From: Owenia fusiformis
Taxonomy: Eukaryota; Annelida; Polychaeta; Sabellida; Oweniidae
DNA: 64,000 nucleotides
Direction: 5' to 3'
Assembly: GCA_903813345.2 (NCBI GenBank)
Contig: CAIIXF020000005.1
Coordinates: forward strand, 21,953,375-22,017,374
This document shows positions 48,231-58,809 of the stretch, in pieces; positions within the stretch are counted from its first letter, which is position 1, and every line of letters begins with the position of its first letter. The position numbers and the translations under genes are program-made. The notes under the pieces are model-generated. The model made no database searches. It was not told the origin of the DNA and was given only the letters and a program-made list of their open reading frames with translations.

Positions 48231-48319
48231 AACTATCACCATGTTAGAAACCCATTAGTGATTTGACTAATATAACTGTTTCTGTTAACATCTTTTGTTT
48301 TTTAGTGCAATTGTTTTTG

Positions 48320-48690
48320 CTCCTTTCTACCAATTCTTGAGAATGAAACAAAATGTCTTTTCGAACAAGTACACCATGTCTTTAGACCTCTCAATATTAT
48401 AGTTATACCAAGGAATTTTGGGCTGATTTTAAAAAAGTATTTAAAAAATTAAAAAAAAAAAAAAATCCCCCAAAATAGATAATAAAAATCAAGATAAAAT
48501 AAGATACTTTTTTAAAAACAACCAAAATTTCCTTTGCACAATTACAATATTGAGAGACCTAAACATGTTGTGTTTATGTCGTTTTATTCCAATTAGGTTC
48601 GGAAAGTTGTTTCATTTCACTCTGGAAACATGGTACCAGGAACAAAACAAGTGTTTAATGTGTTTTCTAAAACAATATAGGTGAAAGTAT
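48320..48690 (-). pseudogene. LINE 3' fragment, left of an insertion
   Basis: Similar to 5880-6290 throughout (for example 'caattcttgagaatgaaa', 'gttttctaaaacaatatag'). It continues at 50560-50715 after the inserted element. Confidence 0.55.
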
Positions 48691-48692
48691 AT

Positions 48693-50557
48693 CACAGGCT
48701 GGTATCGAAAAATTTGTCCGCTGTGACGGAGCGTGCTATTTTGCATAGAATCACTATAGGAAATCCACACAATTTATTTTTTTACTCATATGTTTTGCTA
48801 TATCAAAGAAAATTACTGACTCCATGCAATGAATATATCATTTAGGGGTAACTTTAAATTATGTTTGAAGTCCAACAACGCTAAGAGTAAAAGCTATTGA
48901 AAACGGCGTCGGAGTATCATACTCCAAAATGTACCATTTCTTTTATTTCTTTTTAATGGTACAATATAGCGACACGATAATATTTACATATGTTTTCAGC
49001 ATAACTCTGAAGGTATTAATGAGATCTTTATGTATTGGGTATTTTTAATTTTTTTGATAAAAAATAATAATTAATTTTTTTGTCCGCTGTGACGGAGCAG
49101 TTTCAAATCTGAAATACGTTAAGAATTTAGATCCATAATATATTTCTTTACAACTAAACTTTAGAGGAGCGAGCGTGTCAAATTTCTTTCATAAAGTATT
49201 CTGAAAAATGAAACGTAATAAAAGTACACACTTCAAATTCTGAGGTGTATATACGACCACTCTTTAAGCTTCTTTTCTCAGTTTGTACTGCAATCCAACT
49301 TATGCATGGTAACTCATGAAAATGATAGTCAACTTCCATTTCAGTAAAGGGTATTTGCCTTTCGTAGTGCCCTCTGTGGATCCATCGGCCTGACATGGTC
49401 ATTTTTACGGTAACTTGATTATTTGAAGTAAAATGATTTGCTGAAGATGAAGCTAAATACATATAATGGCATGGACTGTGGATTGTTCTACCCTCTTTAG
49501 TCGTTCCAAAAGGAAAGTTGAGTGTATCTTGAAATACGAAAATGCAAAATTTGATTTTAAGATCGTTCTTTATTTGACTAAGAGTTATGGCTATCTGATG
49601 CAACAACAGTAAAATATGTGTACAGTGAACACATATGGAGCCCAAAAATGTGTTCCCGGTTGGTATAGATGTTCACTCCATAGAGGCAATTTCATACAGA
49701 AGTCAGAGGAATGTTTGATAAGAAGAGGTGTTTACTAGAGAAAGATATTCATTGATACAGGTTTTACAGTGCAGCACGTTTACAAAGACTTTCTTATAAT
49801 TTTAGTCTATGCAAAACGATGAATTTCATGAATTTCAAATAATTACAAATTAAATCTGTATTGGGGTCATCTTATATACAGTAATATTATGTGGTAAAAG
49901 GTTATGCATCTGCCGGAATGCATGATGTCTGTGCGCTATTTCGAATAAATTCATATTAGCCCTATTTACACTCCACGTGACATTTCAAGACGTCTTGGCG
50001 AAAACGTATTAGAAATAATATTATGTTGAGTTTACATAATGTTGATTCATGTTGATTTATTTAGGAAAGTGATTTGTGACGTTCTCTCTTCTAAGGGTAC
50101 TTTTAAAAGATATAATTTGAATCTTAAATTCTTAACGTAGTTCACAGTTAAAACTACTCCGTCACAGCTGACAAAAAATGTAAACATTATTTTTTATAAA
50201 AAATATTAAAAATATCCAATACATCAAGATATCATTAATACCTTAAGAGTTATGCTGAAAAGATATGTAAATAGTATCGTGTCACTATATTGTACCATTA
50301 AAAAGAAATAAAACAAATGGTACATTTTGGGGTATGATACCCGGCGCCGTTTTCAATAGCTTTTACTCTTAGCGTTGTTGGACTTCAAACAAAAGTTAAA
50401 ATTACCTGAAAATCATATACGCATTGCATGGAGTAAGAAATTTTCTTTGGTATAGCGAAACATATGAGTAAAAAAAAAATTGTGTGGGTTTCTTAGTGTT
50501 TCTATGCAAAAAAGCACGCTCCGTCACAGCGGACAAATTTTTCGATACCAGCCTGTG
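48693..50557. mobile_element. 1.87-kb transposon with ~440-bp TIRs
   Basis: The ends CACAGGCTGGTATCGAAAAA and its inverse complement are perfect over the first 40 bp or so. Similarity continues to about 49135 and 50110. The 20-mer TTTGTCCGCTGTGACGGAGC is near the terminus and again near the inner end of the left arm, with variants in the right arm. It splits a LINE fragment that is intact at 6280-6310. Flanks are TATAT on both sides, but an AT run makes the target duplication ambiguous (3-5 bp). One ORF is carried. Confidence 0.8.
49178..49645 (-). CDS. Unrecognised 155-codon ORF in the long-TIR transposon
   Basis: The only long frame of the element, on the minus strand, lies between the two arms. 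The predicted protein has a hydrophobic start (HILLLLHQIAITLSQI) and a middle segment with protein-like composition and even spread of His, Trp, Tyr and Cys (SPCHYMYLAS, SGRWIHRGHYERQ, DYHFHELPCISW). No DDE/DDD set, zinc knuckle or helicase motif is visible, so it is not an evident transposase. A spliced 5' part is possible: a TTTCAG-like sequence precedes the Asp-Thr-Leu segment on the minus strand. It could be a captured exon, the remnant of a transposase C-terminus, or noncoding. Confidence 0.35.
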   Translation of the reverse strand: MGSICVHCTHILLLLHQIAITLSQIKNDLKIKFCIFVFQDTLNFPFGTTKEGRTIHSPCHYMYLASSSANHFTSNNQVTVKMTMSGRWIHRGHYERQIPFTEMEVDYHFHELPCISWIAVQTEKRSLKSGRIYTSEFEVCTFITFHFSEYFMKEI

Positions 50558-50559
50558 TA

Positions 50560-50715
50560 TATATATATATATTTTTCAAATTATATTGTTACCATTCAAA
50601 AGATGACCATCAAATTGACGATGTGTAAAATTTTTAGATTTTTTTATGACTGGTTTAAGAGAAACGCGTGTTCAAAAAGTTCTCCATATCGATACCACTC
50701 ATTTATGACATCAAT
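50560..50715 (-). pseudogene. LINE 3' fragment, right of an insertion
   Basis: Continues the LINE text of 48320-48690 (compare 6300-6440): 'ccattcaaaagatgaccatc' and 'gttcaaaaagttctccatatcgataccac'. Minus-strand frames contain stops. Confidence 0.55.
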
Positions 50716-51049
50716 TTATTGTAAAAAGTCACACTCACAATTTTGGGAGTTGTTATATTCAATCCTTTCTAACTTTTTACCATATACATGTATTTGAAAT
50801 TCCTTGAAATTTTCTCTATTTGGTCAAAGTATACATACATTATACCTTTGAAAGTTTGGTATGATAACAACGAAAAATAAAAAAGATATGATTGTTAATG
50901 AACAATGCACCTTTTTTTACAGAGGGTAATTCTTTTAAATATACCAAGCCATTCTACACCTGATTGCTGTTCACCAGTCACACTAGTATGTGATTATTTT
51001 CATAGATAAAAATATGAAAACATGTTAATGTGACTTCTTGCTAAAAAAA

Positions 51050-51290
51050 ACCTCAAAATGGCTGCCAGAAAAATATGGCTGCCCAAAAGATAATCAGCTC
51101 TAGAACTTGATATCCTTTATCATGTGTGCAAATTTGGAGACAATCCGACAAGCGGTTTTCGTAAAATGGTGATGACAAGATTTTCCGAAAAACCTACAAA
51201 ATGGCCACCAGAAAACAAGATGGCCACCCAAAAGTTAATCAACTCTAGAATTTGATATCCTCTTTCAACGATCACAACGACTTTATATTT
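51050..51290. repeat. Relative of the 162-bp satellite
   Basis: Two diverged units with 'aaaatggccaccagaaaac', 'aagatggccacccaaaagttaatca' and 'ctctagaa.ttgatatcctc'. Confidence 0.45.
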
Positions 51291-51384
51291 TGAATCTCTA
51301 CTGATACCCATTCAAATAACATCATATTGAGAAATAACATCATTTATTCCATAATAACATGTTTTCCCCAGGAAAATAATGGAA

Positions 51385-51535
51385 TAAAATTGATATTCAA
51401 AAATCCTATATCCCAAAAAATCCCAAAAACAGATCCCATATCAGCCAAAAGCCGATATTGGATCCCATATCAGCAAAAATACCGTATCAGATCCTGTACC
51501 AGAACTATTCCCGGTAATTTCTCTTGGGTTTTATT
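51385..51535. repeat. ATCCCATATCAG repeat patch
   Basis: Several copies of 'atcccatatcagc' and 'atcagatcc.gta' precede 'cagaactattccc.g.aatttc'. The same phrase recurs at 53970-54010 and 54935-55000. Confidence 0.6.
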
Positions 51536-51764
51536 TTAGAAAATAATTATAGAATAAATAGGTTATTGATGGTCCTGATGCATTCTGATACTCATAGCAT
51601 CTTTCTGTTTCACCTGAAACATGCTCTGATATTATGAGGCATATTCTCTGATCGGAGCACATCAGTTGGAAAAAGTCATAACTGTCAATAAGTGTGATAG
51701 TTATCATTTAATCATTTACCTTAATGTCAATACATTACATAATAGTGCAATAACGTCATTTCTA

Positions 51765-52085
51765 AGGGGTAATATAGTGAAATATTGGACCGAGGGCCGA
51801 AGGCCCAAGGTACAATATTTCACTATATTGCTCGCAGAAATGACATTATTAGTATTATTACCACCGTTAACGACCAGGGTTGAAATAGCAAGAAAATCTT
51901 ACGCACTGAACGATATCTAATTTCCCGGGGAAAATTTGCCGGTCCAGAATATATTCTAGACTGGTCCATATGGACCACCACTATGACGTCACACATTTAT
52001 CAGGTCACTATATATTAAAATGAATGCCTTCTAAACTAGCACTAAAACCCTTAGAACTGGCCCGGCAAGGTGGTAATAATAGGCA
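51765..52085. mobile_element. Hairpin-containing MITE-like repeat
   Basis: 'atagtgaaatattg' and 'caatatttcactat' (51771-51825) flank a GGGCCGAAGGCCC palindrome. Downstream text with 'ccaccactatgacgtcacaca' recurs at about 57450-57490 near a second CGAAGG/CCCC-rich block, so the two are members of one family. Confidence 0.45.
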
Positions 52086-52281
52086 TTGTATGTAACAGCA
52101 GATATTACCACAGGCACATGTACGCATTAGTTAAATGACCAAAATTAGATGAAATATGAGTTTGGATGAAAGATCTCAAAAATCCTTAATTTTGGGCTCT
52201 CTTGGATCGCCAAATCAAGCTCATTATATCATGGCATCTCAGGGCTGAGAAGGAATGAGATGTCATAGTTTATTATGATGG

Positions 52282-52425
52282 TCCTGATGGAATATGAATT
52301 TTTTCCTGTGAAAATAAATATATGCTATCGCCCTCGGTCAATATGATATTTTCCTTGGCAAATATCATTTCCATGGCCAATATCATATTTTCCCAGGGAA
52401 AAAATTTCATATTCCATTCCTCTCA
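52282..52425. repeat. Imperfect inverted repeat
   Basis: 'ggaatatgaattttttcc' near the left is mirrored by 'ggaaaaaatttcatattcc' at the right. An inner pair of 'atatgatattttcc' and 'ggccaatatcatattttccc' motifs lies between. Confidence 0.6.
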
Positions 52426-52489
52426 TTAAAAAATCTCTCTAAATTCCCTGTTTGAAACATATCCTACACTAAGGGCTGATGTGAAAAAG

Positions 52490-52544
52490 TCACTCCAACC
52501 TCCCGATTAGATCTTTAATGCTCTACCAGTTGAGCTACGGAGCC
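52490..52544 (-). pseudogene. tRNA-like relic (tRNA pseudogene or SINE head)
   Basis: The minus strand starts GGCTCCGTAGCTCAACTGGT, a typical acceptor strand plus D-arm (box A), followed by AGAGC. The anticodon arm is deficient (ATTA..TAAT with a short loop), and the T-arm keeps only GGTTGGAGT-like text without GGTTCGAATCC. It cannot fold as a complete tRNA, so no anticodon is assigned. Confidence 0.5.
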
Positions 52545-52790
52545 GACTGGCTTTTCCACATCAACATAAGAATATAATAGACAAGATGCGAGTAGGAATA
52601 ATCTTGATTTACATCATTAAATATTCAAAATTCAATCAAAGTGATGTCATATTTGAAATCTACATGTCAAAGTACATCCAGAAATATGGTTTCAAAAATT
52701 TGCATAACTATTACTATTAGATACATGTACATAAGGATTATATTAATAATAACTTAAGTTCATTTACTTCAGAGTAACATGTTTTATTTT

Positions 52791-52828
52791 CGACGTTTCA
52801 CCAGTAATCCAACTAGCTTTTTCAAGAT
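52791..52828 (-). ncRNA. Hammerhead-like motif, left arm
   Basis: On the minus strand: CTTGAAAAA, stem II GCTAGT/ACTGGT with loop TGGATT, then GAAACGTCG. It is identical to the motif in the other arm. The first core box departs from CUGANGA, so self-cleavage is doubtful. Confidence 0.4.
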
Positions 52829-53038
52829 TCAAAATGGAAGAACACAGTTATATTATTTATGACGTAATAATTGAACAATACAATACCTAGGTAACAATAA
52901 ACAATACAATTATAAACAATGACAATTAACTATGACAAAAAACTATGACAACAAACTATGACAATAAACTACACATAGAAACACCAATGTTTTATATATA
53001 AAACTATGGCTAGGAAACAATTGAAATATCAATATAAT

Positions 53039-53549
53039 TCATAGAAGTTTATAAAATACAGGGCTTATAGGATATCCTGCATCCCTGTTCAACATTGGTT
53101 TATACTGCTTTATATAAACTGCCTCTTTAACTTTACGCTTGAGATTATTATTTTCTGTATCTATCACTGAGACATTTTGCCAGTCAATTGTATGATCATA
53201 ATCAAGGGAATGTTCTTTTATTGCAGATGCCATTACATCACCATTCATTGTAATCCTTTTATGTTCTTTAATTCTTGTTCCTAAATCACGCCTGGTTTCA
53301 CCTATATAACACCCCTGACACTGCTTGCATTTAATCTTGTATATAACATTGGATCGTTTTTCTGTTTCCACATTGTCCTTTAAATGTACTAGTTGATCAC
53401 GTAAGGTCGTAGACGATTTAAAACATGCCCGGATTTTATGTCTTTTAAAAATGCGTCTCAGTTGGTTGGATATATTCGGAACAAAAGGAAGCACACCGTT
53501 CCTTTTACCTCTGTAGATTGTGTAGGTTGTGTCCTTCTAGGTTTGTTTA
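53039..53549 (-). pseudogene. GIY-YIG endonuclease domain of a Penelope-like retroelement
   Basis: The frame is open on the minus strand from just after a TAG near 53550 to the stop at 53039. The first part (RNGVLPFVPNIS, LRRIFKRHKI) matches the linker that follows the reverse transcriptase in Penelope-like elements. The rest is a GIY-YIG domain: VIYKIKCKQCQGCYIGET (with the C-x2-C pair typical of this group), then TRRDLGTRIKEHKR and an EH followed by DYDH. In intact elements this endonuclease nicks target DNA to prime reverse transcription. The catalytic region looks intact, but the polymerase is missing and the nearest in-frame Met is well inside the linker, so the copy is not autonomous. 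The element lies in the predicted intron of the hemopexin-like gene. Confidence 0.85.
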
Positions 53550-53680
53550 TTACCAATGATTCACCTGTCATAGTTAATTGTCATTGTTTATAATTGTGTT
53601 GTTTATTGTTACCTGGGTATTGTATTGTTCAATTATTACGTCATAAATAATATAACGTGTACTTCCATTTTGAATCTTGA

Positions 53681-53712
53681 AAAAGCTAGTTGGATTACTG
53701 GTGAAACGTCGA
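53681..53712 (+). ncRNA. Hammerhead-like motif, right arm
   Basis: AAAAGCTAGT, loop TGGATT (53691-53696), ACTGGT, GAAA (53703-53706), CGTCG. Stem II pairs six positions, two of them G-T. Hammerhead motifs with GAAACGTC after stem II are known in terminal repeats of Penelope-like elements; activity here is unproven. Confidence 0.4.
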
Positions 53713-53769
53713 AAATAAAACATATTACTCTGAAGTAAATGAACTTAAGTTATTATTAATATATCATCA

Positions 53770-55275
53770 GAGTGATGAATCTACACAGAAAAGGATTATA
53801 TTGAATATATATAATAACTGAATATTATATACGGTAATTGAACCACTAAAACAGATGTAATTTAAGTTAAAGGTAACTTTCTACTATACCCACCATGCTA
53901 GCTGACCCAAATGAGCCACCTGGTGGTGAAACTGGTAACTACCTATACTCGCATCTGCATTATTGATATTCAAAACATCCCGTATCAGATCCATTATCAG
54001 CCAAAATCCCATATGAGAGGCCTAATTCATGTAAGCTCCGCAAGCTAGCGTGATCGTGGTGTATTTGCGGACCCATTATATATCCACATTTTATTGCGTT
54101 GCGTGGTATTCACAAAGCTATCTGCAAATCCGTCGACTTTCCGAATGTAATCTCCGTGTCCGCAATCCATGTCCTTGATGACTGTGTCACCTATTAGGAC
54201 ACCAGTCACAAATGTTAGTTTGACTTTTAGTGTCCTTTATAAACCAAAATCTCGGGTTGACATTTTTCATCAAACAATGCCATTTTAGAATATTTTTTAC
54301 TTCTAAATTATGGTTTTACATGAAAATACTGTAAGCGCCTTTGCATTCATATAACCGAGCCAGGAAAATTCTAGCAATATGCATAATAATTTACAATAGA
54401 CAAAAGAATGCATATCTTTGTAGTATTTCAGTTTGTCAAAAATCCCTTGGTGGATTTTGCCTCTTAGAATTCGTTTACGTCTCACGTTTCTCAAAATTGC
54501 TTCCAAGAGGGACATAATACTGATATCCAAATTGACCATAATTAAAGTTGAGGTTTTACCTCAACCTTAAAAACCCTATAAAGTTTTTCTGAAATTGATG
54601 CTATTGCATCCATAAGTGAACGTCTATTTCACATTCCAATTTTTCTTTTTTCATTGGGAAACTTAACTAGATGAAAGGACATTATACAAGAAAAACACAT
54701 GTACATATTTCTATCGCTGAAATGTAATGTTGAATGGGTTCTCAAGATGATTTATTTACTCTGAATTTTCAGCAAATGACTTGCGGTAAGTATAGAGGTA
54801 CCACACAATATTGGCATAATTCTCGCTGTACCCAAAGATATCTGCAGTAATTCTAACTGTGTTCCTTTCGTGAATTAGTTGGGAAATCGTGCAGGCTTGC
54901 AGAGCTTTCATACATCAGGCCTCTGATCCTGTATTATTGGATCCTGTATCAGTCCAAATCCCATATCAGATCCCGTATCAGAACTATTCCGGGGAATTTC
55001 AAATTATTTCCATTTTTTAAACTTGAAACTAAAAGTTGAAAATGTAGTTTGATAAATTCAATTGCATCATTTAATGTTAACAGATCACTTTTCACCATTG
55101 ACTTAACAGGTGGTTTATTAGTTGAAAAAATTGCTATGCAAATATATTATATTTGCCTCGGGATAATCCCAATATCCTGAACCGAATATAGGATAATCTC
55201 TATATATATAAATTCAATTATATTCTTATAAGCGGTCAATTTGAAATGTAATTGATTGATTTTTTAACAACATTA
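53770..55275. other. Intronic region without a gene
   Basis: AT-rich, with two further copies of the 'cccatatcagatccc' phrase (about 53980 and 54950). No motif-bearing frame. Confidence 0.45.
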
Positions 55276-55282
55276 AAATATT

Positions 55283-56158
55283 GACTTTGACCCTTCATCT
55301 GCAAAAGTAGCTTCAATTGGTGAATCAAGTTCAAAAACTCCAGTAAAATCAGGAGTTCCTCAAGGAACAGTTCTTGGACCACTCTGTTTCCTTGTTTATA
55401 TCAATGATATGGGCAATAACCTATCATCCTCAGCCAGTCTTAAGCATTTTGCTGACGACAGCCTTTTATTCATGACAGTCGAAAGCAAGCAAGATGCATT
55501 AACACTACAGGAGAGTCTTGATTAACTGGTCTCCTGGGCATCAACATGGCAAATAAAATTCCATCCATCAAAATGCTATGTGCTAAATATTCACAAAGGT
55601 AAATCCCCTATCATTCACAATTACACCATGCTAGGGGAAAACTTTAAGTCGGTAACACACATCCCATACCTAGGTATTGACATCACAAACAACTTACTCT
55701 AGACTACACATATTCAAACTATTGTATCCAAAGCCAATAAGGTGCTTGGATTTCTCAGGGGCAACCTCCATCAATGCCCTGAAAAAGTAAAGGCTCAGGC
55801 GTATAAGTCACTAGTCAGGCCTAATTTAGAGTATGCCAGTTCGGCATGGGATCCATACCGACAAAAAGATATTGATATGTTGGAACAGGTACAGAGAAGA
55901 GCAGCCAGGTTTGTAACCAAATGTCACTCAAGGGAACCAGGCTGCGTCACCAAAGCTCTTCAAGACCTACAGTGGGAGCCACTGAAGGAGCGTCGAGAGG
56001 TTGCTAGAGTTTTCCTTTTCTACAAAGGAAAGCAGAACCTAGCAGCCATCCACGTGCCTCCATACTTCCGCCAACAGATCAATACCAACACTAGGTTGTA
56101 TCATCCTTCTAAGTTCATACAACCATCAATTAGAAGGGATGCGTCCATACAAATTTAG
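55283..56158 (+). pseudogene. Jockey/CR1-type LINE reverse transcriptase fragment
   Basis: One plus-strand frame runs from about 55283 to the stop at 56156-56158 and contains SGVPQGTVLGPLCFLVYIND and HFADDSLLF, the B/C motifs of non-LTR reverse transcriptases (FADD being the catalytic pair). The thumb and C-terminal region follow, with LGFLRGNL, LEYASSAWDPY and LEQVQRRAARFV. Two in-frame stops, TAA at 55523-55525 and TAG at 55700-55702, inactivate it. The endonuclease and N-terminal polymerase parts are missing, as expected from 5' truncation during target-primed insertion. A noncoding tail of about 300 bp follows. The element sits in the predicted intron. Clade assignment to the jockey/CR1 group is from motif style only. 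Confidence 0.85.
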
Positions 56159-56623
56159 CTATTTCCCTAGGACAATAGCTCAATGAAACACTCTACCCGG
56201 TGACATCTTAGTAGTTTTAAATCATCATACTATGCCTATGTCAATAACTGCAATTAAATAGGTATGTTTTTAATATAGATCTATGTTTTAATGTAAAGGG
56301 TCCCCAGTGCAAAGCAACAAGCCTACACTACTGGTAAAGAGGGGTGATGTCAACGTGGTAGCCTGACAGTCGCCCCAGGGTATTTCAACATAAAGGAACT
56401 TCCTAGGGGGGTACAGGGGCCAACCAGGAAGGTTCCTTTCAATTTTAAAATGAGTTGTAAACCATAGATCTATTTTTAAATGTTAAGGTTTTAAATTATA
56501 TTCTATTCAAATTCTATCACTGTTAAATTATATATCTGCTTTATATGGGCTTATTAGCCTTTTGCAGTTATTGACATAGATATAGACAATTGCAATTGAT
56601 GTTCAATTCATTATTGCTTTCAG

Positions 56624-57000
56624 GAAATACAGTTTGGCATCTACCAAGCCTCGATTCAACCTCTTCAACTATGACATCAGAGATCGCCATCACAGACCTT
56701 GGCAACCTTGATGCTGCGATTTCAGTTCAGGCTGCAAAACCATTTATCTTTTATAGAGATATCAATAATTCTAACATGGTACATGAAATCATCACTTCTG
56801 CTGAAGATAGTGTGTACCACAGAAGTCTAAACATCCCACAAAATATTTTTATCAAAGCACCATCTATTATAACTGGTGCAGTTTATTTTGCTCCGACTAA
56901 TACTTATGTATTTTTCTATTGTGACCAGTACTTCTATTATGACATAAGTGAAAAGACTATTATCTCCAAGGGGACAATTACTAAACCAACAGGATATTGA
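56624..57000 (+). CDS. Last exon: hemopexin-like repeats 2b-4
   Basis: The exon starts after a strong acceptor (TTATTGCTTTCAG, AG at 56622-56623) and is open in phase 1 to the TGA at 56998-57000. Joined to 42508 it gives a Gly codon and continues the strand as YYLMNG-NTVWHL. It then contains LDAAISVQ and ITGAVYFAPTNTYVFFYCDQ, 44 and about 55 residues after the previous repeat starts. With the two starts in the upstream exon, this makes four hemopexin-like repeats, the usual number for one propeller. The last repeat shows the aromatic strand pattern FFYCDQYFYYD. A terminal Cys that normally closes the propeller is not obvious; the protein ends TKPTGY. An AATAAA at 57235-57240 could serve as poly(A) signal. 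Confidence 0.55.
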
Positions 57001-57496
57001 TAACTGTTTGATGTTTGGATTGTTTTTTTGTCTCACACATTATTTTATTTTGAAAACTAAGCTTATATTCGGGAATGCAACTCTCGGCTGTCGGCTATCG
57101 GATTGGCTTTGCATAAAAAACCTCCTACCTCGCAACCACCTACCCACATACATGTGACATGATACAGTCTTTGAAGGGTTCAATTTTAAAAATTATTAAG
57201 AAGATTATTAGAATTATTATTAGATTATTTAAGAAATAAAGACCGAAGGGGTTATATCATCGAATACACCCGCAGGGCTAGGCACAAACGTTTTCTGTAC
57301 CCCGAACGACCGAAGGAAGTGAGGGGTTCGAAAGCTTTTGTGCCTAGCGCCAAGGGGTATATTCAACAATATTACCCCTGCTCTGAGGTCTATATTACGA
57401 TTCGAACATGAAAACTCACCAAATTATTTCGAATATTCATCATGGTCCACCATTACTACGACCCACCGTTATGACGTCACACATTGCACGTATTAA

Positions 57497-58098
57497 AGGA
57501 ATATTCCTTGCCAGACCCTTTCTCTCTTGATATGGTAGCTATAATCATATATATAGTTTCCATATTTAGCAAAACATGGGAAAATGTTTTAATATGGTCA
57601 ATATTGATCATTTAAAAATCTAGTGCTTATTTCCAGTGAGCTGCCATCTTTTTAGATTTCTTGCAGGAAGTGATGTCATCAACTCTCAACTTCTATAACC
57701 TTGCCCATAACAGTATAGGAAAGTAGCACAAAATCACTTCTAGACAAGTGATCATTACTTTCTGTGCAAAAATATTTTCAGGGCTTGTCAACTTAGAATA
57801 AAAGAAGAGATTTTCAGAAGGATTAAATAAGATACAAAGTTGAAAAAGAATATTTAGCTGGTTTTGTAAGTCTTAATAGCTCCTCACCTAATGCTATATG
57901 CAAAGTTGAGAGTCGATGACATCACTTCCTGTGTGAAATTTTAAAAGATGGCAGCTTACTGGAATTGAGCATCACATTTCTAAGTGATCAAATTTGACCA
58001 TATCAAAACATTTTTGCGTGTTTTGCTAAATGTGGCAAGCATATATATGGTTATAACTACCATATGAGGAGAGAGATGGTTTGGCAAGGAATATTCCT
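57497..58098. mobile_element. 602-bp MITE flanked by TTAA
   Basis: TTAA is present on both sides (57493-57496 and 58099-58102). The ends AGGAATATTCCTTGCCA and inverse complement AGGAATATTCCTTGCCA match exactly. Inverted similarity extends about 200 bp, past 'agctgccatctttt' and 'gaagtgatgtcatc'. TTAA specificity points to piggyBac or Kolobok superfamilies. It is noncoding. Confidence 0.8.
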
Positions 58099-58464
58099 TT
58101 AACTGGGTTATTGATCTCGAATATAACCCAGCTGACGCATTGACTTTATTTACAGTTTATAGAAGGCGTAAATACGTCATGTTTGAATAGAAGTTATTCA
58201 ATCTTAGTTGTTGAATTATACAATTAATGCACCTATATGCCTTTATTTATGGATCAGTCAACTATCCATAGCCATAAAATAAAGCCAGAATTGCAAAAAT
58301 GTTATAGGAATTCCGTGAAAGACAAGTGACAAAATGCTTCTTGGACGAGATCAAATGACTTTGACATATTCTTTAACCTTCCCTTTTTGCAATTTAACAG
58401 TCAAAGCAAGTATACATACCATATTTAAGCAGATCTCGAACAAATTCAAAAAAATATTTTGTGA

Positions 58465-58809
58465 TTGATAAAATCATTGATTATAAAACCATGTGTGAAT
58501 ATTTCAATTAGTCAGATTTTGCCGTGGACTCAATCTAAAATGCTTCTACTCGTAAATGATCTTCTAACGCTTACTATGATTTCTATTAGTAATGTTTTGA
58601 CTTCCCGGCTTCATAAAAAGAACACTATCACCATTTACTCCATAATTGAGCATAAACTAAGAATGTCGATTAATAATTCTTCAAAAAATTTAAAAATTGC
58701 ACCTTTCAAAGACTGTGTCAAGACTCACATACGTTGGTACAAGGTTTTTATACAAAACCAGACTGCCCGATCAACAAAAATCATTTTGAGAAATCAAAAG
58801 CAGACATGA
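58465..58809 (+). other. 114-codon open frame, probably not a gene
   Basis: An open frame in the spacer of the inverted-repeat element. The sequence is Ser/Ile/Lys-rich with no motif. It overlaps text mirrored elsewhere, so it is most likely a chance frame. Confidence 0.2.

Larger units (their letters stand above)
43585..48266. mobile_element. 4.65-kb inverted-repeat bounded region
   Basis: The left arm 43600-43745 (GATAGTTCACGATCATATAT...) is mirrored at 48108-48237 (...ATATATGATCGTGAACTATC). It includes a shared 'aatcgcactcctt' and 'aagatggccgccaaaatt' block, and weaker mirrored text extends to 43585 and 48266. Inside are a TA-flanked MITE, a protein pseudogene, a promoter-like stretch and a 560-bp tandem duplication, so this is a composite of insertions within one long-TIR element or an inverted duplication. 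Confidence 0.5.
52742..53760 (-). mobile_element. Penelope-like element with inverted ends
   Basis: Terminal sequence 52742-52937 is inverted at 53567-53760, starting ATTAATAATAACTTAAGTTC in both directions. Between the arms is a GIY-YIG endonuclease frame on the minus strand. Both arms contain a hammerhead-like motif. A reverse transcriptase is absent, so only the 3' part was inserted, with an inverted terminal copy. Inverted arrangements of terminal repeats are known for Penelope-like elements. Confidence 0.75.
42509..56623 (+). other. Predicted 14.1-kb intron of the hemopexin-like gene
   Basis: GT at 42509 (ATG|GTAATA) and AG at 56622-56623 (TTATTGCTTTCAG|GA) are both in phase 1. The intron holds several mobile elements annotated separately. 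Additional small exons within it cannot be ruled out, but none is needed to complete the propeller. Confidence 0.5.

Noticed and set aside
52490-52544. Functional tRNA gene
   Set aside because: The anticodon and T arms are defective, so it is annotated only as a relic.
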